Below are positions 16,001 to 24,796 of a stretch of DNA of 64,000 nt, piece after piece. Source of the DNA: JASLDZ01 sp964235945 (GTDB taxonomy: Bacteria > Pseudomonadota > Alphaproteobacteria > Caulobacterales > Caulobacteraceae). The notes under the pieces were generated by a model. That model was not told the origin of the DNA. It made no database searches and saw nothing but the letters and a program-made list of their open reading frames with translations. How positions within the stretch are numbered: the first letter of the stretch is position 1; every line of letters begins with the position of its first letter. The stretch spans positions 16,220 through 80,219 of the forward strand of contig CAXSDV010000008.1 in the NCBI GenBank assembly GCA_964235945.1, given 5' to 3'. A program made the translations under genes and the position numbers.

Positions 16001-18876
16001 CGGCCACCCTCGCCGACCGCTTGCGTCCCTGCGGTCCCGTGACGGACGCGGAGGCGGCCGGGCGCGCACTGGAAATCTTGGAGCCGGCCGCCGCCGCCGG
16101 CGGCTGGAGCGCGCTCCTGCACGCCGCGCAACCGGCCCTGGAGCCCGTGTTCGCCGCCGCGCCCTACCTGGCGGGGCTGGCGACGCGCGACCCCGACCGG
16201 CTGCGACGGGTGCTGGCCGCGCCCGCCGGGGAGACGCTGGACGCGCTGGTCGCGGAAGCGGAGAACGCGGACGCCGCCGTGCTGCGCCGGCTCAAGAGCG
16301 ACCTGCACCTGCTGGCGGCCCTGGCCGACCTCGGCGGCCTCTGGACCCTGGACGAGGTGACCGGCGCGCTCAGCCGCTTCGCGGACGCCGCCGTGCGCGC
16401 CGCCCTGGCGCTGGCGGTGGAGGCGGAGCGCGCGCGGGGCCGGCTGTCGACCCCGGCCGGCGCGGAAGAAGGGGAGGGACCGCTCCCCGGCCTGTTCGTG
16501 CTGGCGCTGGGCAAGCACGGCGCGGGGGAGCTGAACTACTCGTCCGACATCGACCTGTCCGTGTTCCACGACCCCGCCGCCCTGCCCGTCGCCCCCGGCG
16601 TCGAGCCCGAGCGCCTCGCCCTGCGCGTCGTCCAGGCCATGGCGCGCCACCTGTCGGAGCGCACGGGGGACGGGTACGTGTTCCGCACGGACCTGCGCCT
16701 GCGGCCCGATCCCGCCTCCACGCCCGTGGCGGCGCCGGTTGAGGCGGCGCTCGCCTACTACGAGGGCGTCGGGCAGAACTGGGAGCGCGCGGCCTTGATC
16801 AAGGCGCGGCCGGTGGCGGGCGACGCGCCGCGCGCCGCCGCCTTCCTGGCGGCGCTGCGTCCCTTCATCTGGCGCCGGCACCTGGACTACGCCGCGGTGG
16901 CGGACGTGCAGGCCATCCTGCGCCAGATCCAGTCGCGCGCGCCCGTGGCCGCGCCGCTGGCGGCGGGGGCGGACGTCAAGCTCGGGATCGGCGGGATCCG
17001 CGAGATCGAGTTCTTCGTCCAAACTCAGCAGCTCATCCTGGGCGGCCGCCGGCCCGACCTGCGCGGCGTGCGCACCCGCGACGCCCTGGGGGCGCTGGAG
17101 CGGGCGGGCCAGGTCGCGCCCGAGGTGCGCGCGCAGCTGGACGCGGACCTCGTCCAGCTGCGCGCCTGGGAGCACCGCGCGCAGATGCTGGAGGACGCGC
17201 AGACCCACACGCTGCCGCGCGACGACGGAACGCGGGCGCGGGTGGCCGCCCTGTCCGGCCTGGGCCTGGCCGAGTTCGACGGGCGGGTGGGCGAGGTGCG
17301 CGCCCGGGTGCAGGCGCTCTGCGGCGCCCTGTTCGCGCAGGCGGAGCCCCTGGGCTTGGAGGCCGGCCCCCTCGTCTTCACCGGCGTGGAGGACGACCCC
17401 GAGACGCTGCGCACCCTGGCGGCGCTGGGCTTCGCCGAGCCCGCGCGCGTGTCGGCCCAGGTGCGCGCCTGGTCGGGCGGGCGCACGGCCGCCACCCGCA
17501 CCGAGCGGGGGCGCGAGCTGTTCACGCGCCTGGTCCCGCGCCTGGTGGAGGCTTGCGCCGCGTCCGGCGCCCCGGACGCGACCTTCGCCCGCTTCGCCGA
17601 CTTCTTCGGGTCGCTCGCGTCCGGCGTGCAGGTGCAGTCGCTGTTCCTCGGCCAGCCCGCGCTGTTCGCGCTGGTCGTGCGCGTGCTGGGATTGAGCCCG
17701 CGGCTGGCGGCGGTGCTCGCGCGCCAGCCGGCGGCGCTGGACGCCCTGCTCGACCCCGGCTTCTTCGCACCCCTGGAGGCGGCGGCCCCCGCGCGTCCCT
17801 TCGCGGCCGCCGCGGCGCGCGCCGGCGGCTTCGAGGCGGCCATGGACGCGGTGCGCCGGCTCCACCGGGAGGAGGCGTTCCGCATCGGCGTGCAGGTGCT
17901 GGACGTGCGCGCCGCCGCGCCGGACGCGGGCCGCGCCTTCGCGGCCCTGGCCGACGCGTGCCTGGGGGCCCTGGCCCCCGTCGCCTGGGCGGAGGTCGAG
18001 CGCGCGGGCGGCGCCTTTCCGGGCGAGGTCGCGGTGGTGGCGCTGGGCAAGTTCGGCGGCCGCGAGATGACCGCCGGCTCAGACCTGGACCTGATGACCG
18101 TGCACCGCGCCGCCCCCGACGCGGTCTCCGCCGGCCGCGGCTGGGGGGCGGAGACGGTCTATGCGCGCTTCACCCAACGCCTGGTCGCCGCGCTCGCGGC
18201 TCCGACGGCGGAGGGCGGCCTGTACGCGGTGGACCTGCAGCTGCGCCCTTCGGGCACGTCCGGACCCGTGGCGGTCTCCCTGGCGGCGCTCGAGAGCTAT
18301 TACGAGCGGGAGGCGCAGACCTGGGAGTTGCTGGCGCTGACCCGCGCGCGGGTGGCCTGGGCCACCAGCGCCGCCTACGCCGCGGACGTGGCCGCCGCCC
18401 TGGAGCGCGCCCTGCGCCGCCCGCGCGACCCGCTCGCGGCCACGGCGGACGTGCGCGCCATGCGCGCGCTGATGGCGCGCGAGCGGCCGGGCCGGGGTCT
18501 CTGGGACCTCAAGCTCGGCCCGGGAGGACTGGTGGACGTGGAGTTCGCCGCCCAGACCCTGCAGCTCACGGGCGCGGCGCGGGGCGGCCCGCTGTGCGTC
18601 AACACCGGCGACGCGTTGGAAGCGCTGAACCGGGCGGACGCGGCCCCGGCGGGCCTGCTGGACGACCTGCACCGCGCTTGGGCGCTGCAGCAGGCGCTTT
18701 CCCAACTGCTGCGGTTGGCGCTGGAGGGCGGGGCCCCCGACCCGTCGGCCGAACCCGCCCCCTTGCGCGCCCTGCTGGCGCGGGCGGGCGGGGCCGTCGA
18801 CTTTCCCGCCCTGGAGGCCGCCCTGGCCGACGCCCGGGCGCGCGCCCACGCCGCCTTCGAGGCGGTGTCGGCCTGA
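15997..18876 (+). CDS. glnE: bifunctional glutamine synthetase adenylyltransferase/adenylyl-removing enzyme
   Basis: 959-residue GlnE (E. coli 946), which adenylylates and deadenylylates glutamine synthetase in response to PII. Two nucleotidyltransferase cores are visible: the N-terminal one with GAGELNYSSDIDLSVF (about residue 184) and the C-terminal one with KFGGREMTAGSDLDLMTVH (about residue 695). Both have the D-x-D metal motif. KLGIGGIREIEFFVQ and LGPGGLVDVEFAAQ mark the regions following each core. The start is a GTG overlapping the mnmH stop by four bases, so the two are coupled. It converges with the histidine kinase gene, with 18 bp between stops. Confidence 0.95.
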   Translation: MTATLADRLRPCGPVTDAEAAGRALEILEPAAAAGGWSALLHAAQPALEPVFAAAPYLAGLATRDPDRLRRVLAAPAGETLDALVAEAENADAAVLRRLKSDLHLLAALADLGGLWTLDEVTGALSRFADAAVRAALALAVEAERARGRLSTPAGAEEGEGPLPGLFVLALGKHGAGELNYSSDIDLSVFHDPAALPVAPGVEPERLALRVVQAMARHLSERTGDGYVFRTDLRLRPDPASTPVAAPVEAALAYYEGVGQNWERAALIKARPVAGDAPRAAAFLAALRPFIWRRHLDYAAVADVQAILRQIQSRAPVAAPLAAGADVKLGIGGIREIEFFVQTQQLILGGRRPDLRGVRTRDALGALERAGQVAPEVRAQLDADLVQLRAWEHRAQMLEDAQTHTLPRDDGTRARVAALSGLGLAEFDGRVGEVRARVQALCGALFAQAEPLGLEAGPLVFTGVEDDPETLRTLAALGFAEPARVSAQVRAWSGGRTAATRTERGRELFTRLVPRLVEACAASGAPDATFARFADFFGSLASGVQVQSLFLGQPALFALVVRVLGLSPRLAAVLARQPAALDALLDPGFFAPLEAAAPARPFAAAAARAGGFEAAMDAVRRLHREEAFRIGVQVLDVRAAAPDAGRAFAALADACLGALAPVAWAEVERAGGAFPGEVAVVALGKFGGREMTAGSDLDLMTVHRAAPDAVSAGRGWGAETVYARFTQRLVAALAAPTAEGGLYAVDLQLRPSGTSGPVAVSLAALESYYEREAQTWELLALTRARVAWATSAAYAADVAAALERALRRPRDPLAATADVRAMRALMARERPGRGLWDLKLGPGGLVDVEFAAQTLQLTGAARGGPLCVNTGDALEALNRADAAPAGLLDDLHRAWALQQALSQLLRLALEGGAPDPSAEPAPLRALLARAGGAVDFPALEAALADARARAHAAFEAVSA

Positions 18877-18894
18877 ACCGCGGCTCGGGGCGCC

Positions 18895-21387
18895 TCAGGC
18901 CGCGGCGACCCCCGGCAGGCGCGCGCCGCGCGCCGCGACCCCGGCGGCCGCGGCCGTGCGCAGGGTGAAGTGCGCGGTGGTGCCCATGCCCGGCTCGCTT
19001 TCCAGTTCGAAGCGGCCGCCGTGCAGGTGCACCAGCGCCTGGGTGAGCGCCAGGCCCAGCCCCGTGCCGTGGGAGGTCTTGGCGTGCTGGCGCTCCACCT
19101 GCTCGAAGGGGCGCCCCAGCCGGCCGAGGTCGGCCTTGGCTATGCCGATCCCCGTGTCCGACACCGAGACGTGCACCTCGCCGTCGCCGTTCAGTCGCGC
19201 GCGCACGACGATGCGCCCCCCCGCCGGGGTGAACTTGAGCGCGTTGGACAGCAGGTTGAGCAGCACCTGCTTGAGCGCGCGGGCGTCGGCCTCCACGTCC
19301 GGCAGGTCCTGCGGCATGTCCACGTTCAGTTGCAGGCCCGCGCTCTCCGCGCGCGCACGCACCAGGCGCGCGGCGTCGGCGGCGGCCTCCGACAGGTCGG
19401 TGGGCTCGAGATAGAGGCTGAGCTTGCCCGCCTCGATCTTGGACATGTCCAGGATGTCGTTGATCAACGCCAGCAGGTGGTGGCCGCTGGCCAGGATGTC
19501 GCGCGCGTACTCGGTGTAGCGGCGGTCGCCCAGCTTGCCGAACATCTCCGCGGACATCATCTCGGAGAAGCCGATGATGGCGTTGAGCGGAGTGCGCAGC
19601 TCATGGCTCATGTTGGCCAGGAACTCGCTTTTGGCGCGGTTGGCCTCCTCGGCGCGCACCTTGGCCTCGTGGTACTTGGCGGCGAGGTCGGCGAGTTCGG
19701 TGCGGCTGACCTCCAGCCGGCCCACCGCTTCGCGCAGGGCGACCTCCTTCTCGCGGCGCGCTCGCTCCTGCAGCTTGAGCGGAGTGATGTCGGCGGCGGT
19801 CATCACCGAGCCGCCGTCGGAGGTGCGGCGCTCGGCGATCTGCACCCAGCGCCCGTCGGTGAGCTCGACCTCGCGGCGGCCGCGATGGCCGGGCCCCGTG
19901 CGCTCGCGGCGGATGGCGAGCTGCATGATCTTGAGCAGCTCGCGGCGCGAGGCCCCGGGCTTGAGCACCTGCGCCTCGATGGAGAACACGTCGCGGTAGG
20001 CGCCGTTGCACAGCACGAGACGGCCGTGGCGGTCCCACAGCACGAAGGCCTCCGACACGCTCTCGATGGCGTCCTGCAACCGGCTCTCGGCCGACTGGGC
20101 CCGGTGCTGGGCCGAGCGCTCGGGGGTGACGTCCAGCGCCACGCCGATCAGCCGGTCGTAGCCGCGCGCGTCCGCCGGTGCGGAGGCCTGGCCGCGGGCG
20201 TCGATCCAGGCGGCCCCGCCCCCCGCCTGGGGCACGCTGAAGCTCACGTCGAAGGCCCCGAAGGTTTGCGCTCCCCGCAGCGCCTGGCGCACGCGCTCGC
20301 GGTGCTCGGGGGCGATGCGCGCCAGCACCTCCTCGCCGTCGGCCACACCCGCGCCGCCCCAGCCCAGCATGACGCCCGTGAGCTCCGACATGAAGACCCG
20401 GTCCTCGCGCAGGCTCCACTCCCAGATGCCGCAGCGCGCCGCCTCCACCGCCACGCGGAAGCGCCGTTCGCTGTCCACGGTCTCGCGCCGCACCGCCTCC
20501 GCCCGGTCGTGCTGGTGCAGCAGAAGCAGCAGCACCCCCCCGCCCAGCGCCAGGGGCGCCAGCAGCATGAGCACGTCCGCCAGCCGCCGCACGGGCGCGT
20601 CCGGCGGGGCCAGCACCACGGCGAGACCGCCGGAAGGTAGAACCGCCATGACGGCCCGCCGCGGGCCGCGGGCCGTATGTTGCAGGCGCAGTTCACCACC
20701 GGAGCCTGCGGCGGCGCGGGCGGCGGCCAAGTCCACGCCCAGGGCGGAGCCCAGGTCGCCGACGCCCCCCGCCAGCAGGCGCCCCCGCGAGTCCGCCACC
20801 AGCACGGGACCGACGGGGGAGGGGGTCCCCAACGCCGACAGGTCGCGGGCGACCGCCAGCACGGCTCCCGCGCCGGCGGCGGCGGCCGCGAAGGTGCGCG
20901 TCCGGCCCGAACCGTCCGGCTCGGCGACGGGGGGCGCGCCCGGCCGGGCGGCGGCCCAGCCCGCGGCCCCGGCCGGGCCCTGGGCCGCGGTCACCGTTCC
21001 GCGTTCCAGCACGGCGGCGGAGGCGTCGGGGCCGGCGATGCGGCGGGCGAGCTCCACCGCGTCCAGCGGTTCGCCCGGCAGGCGCGCGCGCAGGGCGGCT
21101 CCCGCCTGGGCCGCCAGCTGCAAGCGCGACAGGTCCAGCTCCGCCCGGGCGGCCAGCAGGCGCACGGCCGGGCCGGCGGCGTCAGGCTCCGCGCGCGAAG
21201 GCCCCTCGCGGACGGCCAGCAGGGTGGCGTAGCCGATCAGCAGCGCCAGCGAGATCATCACGGCCAGGCGCGGCGAGGCGCCCGGGGCGGACGAGGTCTT
21301 CGACCTCTCCGACCCCGGCGAGGCCGGCTCTCCGCCGGCGCGCCTGCGCCTGCCCCCCGCCAACCGCCCCCTCCGATTCACGTTCAC
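18895..21387 (-). CDS. PleC-like membrane PAS-domain sensor histidine kinase
   Basis: 830 residues. A transmembrane helix at about 42-60, an extracytoplasmic Ala-rich domain, a second helix near 265-290 and two PAS domains (about 300-420 and 430-540) precede the kinase core. The core has H-box MSHELRTPLNAIIGFSEMM (His about 595), N-box LLNLLSNALKFTP, DTGIGI and GTGLGLAL. The H-box and following ARDILASGHHLLALINDILDMSKIEAGK closely resemble Caulobacter PleC/DivJ-type kinases that act on DivK and PleD. Length, double PAS layout and position next to glnE also suggest PleC, but this is inference. No receiver domain. It lies 47 bp behind pepN and may be co-transcribed. Confidence 0.85.
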   Translation of the reverse strand: MNVNRRGRLAGGRRRRAGGEPASPGSERSKTSSAPGASPRLAVMISLALLIGYATLLAVREGPSRAEPDAAGPAVRLLAARAELDLSRLQLAAQAGAALRARLPGEPLDAVELARRIAGPDASAAVLERGTVTAAQGPAGAAGWAAARPGAPPVAEPDGSGRTRTFAAAAAGAGAVLAVARDLSALGTPSPVGPVLVADSRGRLLAGGVGDLGSALGVDLAAARAAAGSGGELRLQHTARGPRRAVMAVLPSGGLAVVLAPPDAPVRRLADVLMLLAPLALGGGVLLLLLHQHDRAEAVRRETVDSERRFRVAVEAARCGIWEWSLREDRVFMSELTGVMLGWGGAGVADGEEVLARIAPEHRERVRQALRGAQTFGAFDVSFSVPQAGGGAAWIDARGQASAPADARGYDRLIGVALDVTPERSAQHRAQSAESRLQDAIESVSEAFVLWDRHGRLVLCNGAYRDVFSIEAQVLKPGASRRELLKIMQLAIRRERTGPGHRGRREVELTDGRWVQIAERRTSDGGSVMTAADITPLKLQERARREKEVALREAVGRLEVSRTELADLAAKYHEAKVRAEEANRAKSEFLANMSHELRTPLNAIIGFSEMMSAEMFGKLGDRRYTEYARDILASGHHLLALINDILDMSKIEAGKLSLYLEPTDLSEAAADAARLVRARAESAGLQLNVDMPQDLPDVEADARALKQVLLNLLSNALKFTPAGGRIVVRARLNGDGEVHVSVSDTGIGIAKADLGRLGRPFEQVERQHAKTSHGTGLGLALTQALVHLHGGRFELESEPGMGTTAHFTLRTAAAAGVAARGARLPGVAAA

Positions 21388-21434
21388 GTGAGCTTAACCG
21401 GGGCGGGGCGGGTCGGCCATCCGCCGTCGGTGAG

Positions 21435-24068
21435 TCAGGTCGCCGCGCCGTCCAGCGCCTTGGCCGCGAGTTCGTAGACGTTCTTGGACACGCCCGCCGT
21501 TCCCGCCACCCGCGCGAGCTCGGCCTTCATGCTGGCCGCCACGCCCGGGACGTAGCGCCGCCAACCGCTGAGCGGCTCCACCAGCCGCGCGGCGGTCATG
21601 GGGTTGTAGCCGTCGACCATGAGGATGCGGTCGGCCAGGAAGCGGTGGCCCGAGCCGTCCGGCGCGTGGAAGCGTGCGGGATTGGCGCTGGCGAAGGTCG
21701 ACACCAGGGCGCGCAGCCGGTTGGGCACCTTGGGGTCGAAGGCGGGGTGGACCGTCAGCCCCAGCACGCGTCCCAGCGCCCCCTCCGAGGGATCGCGCGC
21801 CTGGATGGCGAACCACTTGTCGACCACCAGGGGCTCGCCGCTCCACTTGGCGTAGAACGCCTCCAGCGCGTCGTCGAAGCGCTGGCCGCCCGCCAGCATC
21901 AGCGCCGCCAGGCCGCCCATGGCGTCGGTCATGTCGACCGCCGCGCGGAAGTGGCCTTCGGCGCGGGCGGCGGCGTCCGTCGTGCCGTCCGCCACCATCA
22001 GCTCGATCACCGCGTTGCGCAGGGCGCGGCGGCCCGCCTGGGCGGCGTCCGGCGAGAACTCGCCGGTGGACTGGAGCGCGCCGTGCATCTCGCGCAGGCG
22101 CGGGCCCAGGTGCAGGGCCAGCCGCCCCCGCAGCGCATCGCGCGCGGCGTGGAGTGCGGCCGGATCGGCGGGCTGGCGCAGGAGGGCCAGCTCGTTCTCC
22201 GAAGGGAGCGGCAGCAGCAGCGCCTTGAAGGCGTGCGCGGCGCCCCCGTCGTCGAGGGCGCGGCCGAGGGCCTCGGCGTAGCGCTCCTCGTTGACCTCGT
22301 CGGCCAGGCCCGCGGCGCGGCGCAGCATCAGGTCCTGGGCCAGGGTCTGGCCCGCCTCCCAGCGGTTGAACAGGTCGCCGTCCGCCGCCAGCCGTACGAA
22401 GGCGTCCTTGGGCGGCTCGTCCGTGGAGAGCTTCACCGGCGCGGAGAAGCCCCGCAGCGCCGAGAGCACCGGCAGGCGCTCCACCCCCCGCAGCGTGAGC
22501 TGCGCCTGCGCCGCGTCCAGCACGAACACGTGCTCATCCACCGGCGCGGTCGCACCGTCCGCCTGGAACGGCTGGGGCCGGCCCTCCTCGTCCAGCAGGC
22601 CCAGTCGCACGGGGACCACCAGCGGGCCGCCGTCGATGCGGCCGGGGGCGGGCGGCACCGCCTGGGTGAAGGTGAGCCGCAGCTCCTTCAGGTCGGTGCG
22701 GTAGAGCGCCTCGATCCGCACCTCGGGCGTGCCGGACTGGGCGTACCAGCGCGCGAAGGGGCCGAGGTCCAGACCGCCCGCCTGTGTGAAGCAGCCCAGG
22801 AAATCCTCCATGGTGGCCGCCGTCCCGTCGAAACGCTCGAAGTAGAGGTCCATGGCGGCGCGGAATCCCGCCTCGCCCAGCAGAGTCTTGAGCATGCCGA
22901 TCAGCTCGGCGCCCTTCTCGTAAATGGTCGCGGTGTAGAAGTTCTCGATCTTGAGGTAGCTCTGCGGCCGCACCGGATGGCTGAGCGGCCCCTGGTCCTC
23001 GGGGAACTGCCGGCCGCGCAGCTGGCGGACGTCCTTGATGCGCTGCACCGCCGCGCCGCGCATGTCGGCGGAGAAGCCCTGGTCGCGGTACACGGTCAGG
23101 CCTTCCTTGAGGCACAGCTGGAACCAGTCGCGGCAGGTGATGCGGTCGCCGGTCCAGTTGTGGAAGTACTCGTGGGCCACCACGCTCTCGATCCGCTCGT
23201 AGTCGGCGTCCGTCGCGGTTTCGGGATCGGCCAGGAGCAGCGAGCTGTTGAAGATGTTCAGCCCCTTGTTCTCCATGGCGCCGAAGTTGAAGTCGCGCAC
23301 CGCCACGATCATGAACAGGTCGAGGTCGTACTCGCGGCCGTAGGCGGTCTCGTCCCAACGCATGGCGCGCTTCAGGCTGTCCATGGCGTAGAGTGCGCGC
23401 GGCGCCTGGCCCGGATCGACGTAGATGCGTAAGGCCACCTCGCGGCCGCTGGCGGTGGTGAAGCGGTCGTCCAGCTCGTCCAGCTCGCCCGCCACCAGGG
23501 CGAACAGGTAGCAGGGCTTGGGGAAGGGGTCGTTCCACACCGCGTAGCGGCGGCCGGGGCCCGCCTCGCCCGTCTCCACGAGGTTGCCGTTGGAGAGCAG
23601 GCGCGCCAGGCCCGCGTCCGCCTCCACGCGCACCGTGTAGCGCGCCAAGACGTCCGGCCGGTCGGGGAAGTAGGTGATCTTGCGGAAGCCCTCCGCCTCG
23701 CATTGGGTGCAGTAGCGGCCGCCGGACATGTACAGGCCCTCCAGCGCGGTGTTGCCGGCGGGGTCGATCTCCACCTGCGTCTCCAGCACGAAGGCGTCGG
23801 GCAGGTCGGCGAGAACGGTGAGCGACTCCTCGTCCACCCGCAGGTCGGCGGCGGCGAGCGGGCGCCCGTCCACCGCCGCCGAGACGAGCTTCAGCCGCAC
23901 GCCGTCCAGCCGCAGGGGCTCGTCCGGTCGCACGCGGCGCATCGCCAGGCGCGCGGTCACCCGGGTGGCGGAGGGGTGCAGGTCGAAGCGGAGGTCGACC
24001 GTGTCGACCAGGAAGGCGGGCGGCCGATAGTCGGCCAGGCGGACGGGGACGGGCTGGTCGGTGCGCAT
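21435..24068 (-). CDS. pepN: aminopeptidase N (M1 zinc metallopeptidase)
   Basis: 877-residue PepN of the E. coli type, releasing N-terminal amino acids from peptides in the cytoplasm. The substrate-binding GAMENKGLNIFN and zinc motif HEYFHNWTGDRITCRDW (HExxH; the distal Glu is in LKEGLTVYRDQGFS) are present. The ARYTVRVEAD and C-terminal DGYNPMTAARLVEPLSGW stretches are typical of this subgroup. The length equals the family norm. The start ATG (MRTDQPVPVRLADY) follows a short non-coding space of 72 bp. Housekeeping gene, probably at the middle of a four-gene minus-strand run. Confidence 0.95.
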   Translation of the reverse strand: MRTDQPVPVRLADYRPPAFLVDTVDLRFDLHPSATRVTARLAMRRVRPDEPLRLDGVRLKLVSAAVDGRPLAAADLRVDEESLTVLADLPDAFVLETQVEIDPAGNTALEGLYMSGGRYCTQCEAEGFRKITYFPDRPDVLARYTVRVEADAGLARLLSNGNLVETGEAGPGRRYAVWNDPFPKPCYLFALVAGELDELDDRFTTASGREVALRIYVDPGQAPRALYAMDSLKRAMRWDETAYGREYDLDLFMIVAVRDFNFGAMENKGLNIFNSSLLLADPETATDADYERIESVVAHEYFHNWTGDRITCRDWFQLCLKEGLTVYRDQGFSADMRGAAVQRIKDVRQLRGRQFPEDQGPLSHPVRPQSYLKIENFYTATIYEKGAELIGMLKTLLGEAGFRAAMDLYFERFDGTAATMEDFLGCFTQAGGLDLGPFARWYAQSGTPEVRIEALYRTDLKELRLTFTQAVPPAPGRIDGGPLVVPVRLGLLDEEGRPQPFQADGATAPVDEHVFVLDAAQAQLTLRGVERLPVLSALRGFSAPVKLSTDEPPKDAFVRLAADGDLFNRWEAGQTLAQDLMLRRAAGLADEVNEERYAEALGRALDDGGAAHAFKALLLPLPSENELALLRQPADPAALHAARDALRGRLALHLGPRLREMHGALQSTGEFSPDAAQAGRRALRNAVIELMVADGTTDAAARAEGHFRAAVDMTDAMGGLAALMLAGGQRFDDALEAFYAKWSGEPLVVDKWFAIQARDPSEGALGRVLGLTVHPAFDPKVPNRLRALVSTFASANPARFHAPDGSGHRFLADRILMVDGYNPMTAARLVEPLSGWRRYVPGVAASMKAELARVAGTAGVSKNVYELAAKALDGAAT

Positions 24069-24140
24069 GGGCGGAGTCTAGCGCCGGCGACCGCCGCCCG
24101 CCAGTTGGCGCGGCCTCCGTCGCGCGCGTCGCGTCCGGAA

Positions 24141-24716
24141 TCAGGCGGCGTGGAGCCTCCCGGCGAGGCCGGGCGCGGCGAGGGGGGCGGCGGCCGGTTC
24201 GCCCGCCGTCTGGCGCAGCAGTCGGCGGGCCTCCAGAGCGAGCTCGCGCAGGGCGGGGGGCGCGTCGTCGCCCGCCTCCGAGGCCAGCGCCACCAAGCTC
24301 TCGGCCAGGCGGCCGAGATGGGGGGCGGCGGCGATCAGCCGGGCCTGGCGCTCGATCCGCGTCGGGTCGCGATCGTACTCGGACCCGGGGGTGCGCCAGC
24401 CGCCCCAGTCCTTGGGATCGGTCACCACCACCGGGAAGGTGCCGGGGTGGGGGTGGTGGGCGCAGTCCTCGGGGTTCTGCCACTTGTTGCGCGCGCGCAG
24501 GACGCGCCAGCCGCAGTCCGCCTCGGCGGCGGCGGCGGGAGCCTCCGGACGCAACTCCGCCGCCTGGAACTCGCGCCCCAGCCCCACCTCGTAGGTGATG
24601 CGCACGGGCTCGTCGAAGCCCTGGGTCCACACGGGGACCACCCGGTCCACCACCGCCCACACGCCCACGGACTCGACCCACACGCGCTGGAGCCGCTGAA
24701 ACTGCGCCTTGGCCAT
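24141..24716 (-). CDS. conserved hypothetical protein, unknown family
   Basis: 191 residues, cytoplasmic. A Trp-rich N-terminal part (VWVESVGVWAVVDRVVPVW) and PEDCAHHPHPGTFPVVV suggest a folded domain, followed by a segment around TRIERQARLIAAAPHLGRLAESLVALA that resembles stretches common in phage-related alphaproteobacterial proteins. No catalytic motif could be assigned. ATG at 24716 is taken as start; a GTG three codons upstream is equally open. It sits between the glycosyltransferase and pepN with about 75 bp on each side. Confidence 0.6.
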   Translation of the reverse strand: MAKAQFQRLQRVWVESVGVWAVVDRVVPVWTQGFDEPVRITYEVGLGREFQAAELRPEAPAAAAEADCGWRVLRARNKWQNPEDCAHHPHPGTFPVVVTDPKDWGGWRTPGSEYDRDPTRIERQARLIAAAPHLGRLAESLVALASEAGDDAPPALRELALEARRLLRQTAGEPAAAPLAAPGLAGRLHAA

Positions 24717-24796
24717 GCCGTCCACATCCCGCCGTCCGGCCCGCAGCCTGCCCGCGCAAGCCTTGACGGCCGGTCAACGGGCGGCCGCGACCCGCT

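Noticed and set aside
14033..16069. 678-codon open frame antisense to lysC and mnmH
   Set aside because: Both sense genes are clearly recognised; the antisense product is His/Arg/Gly-rich noise.
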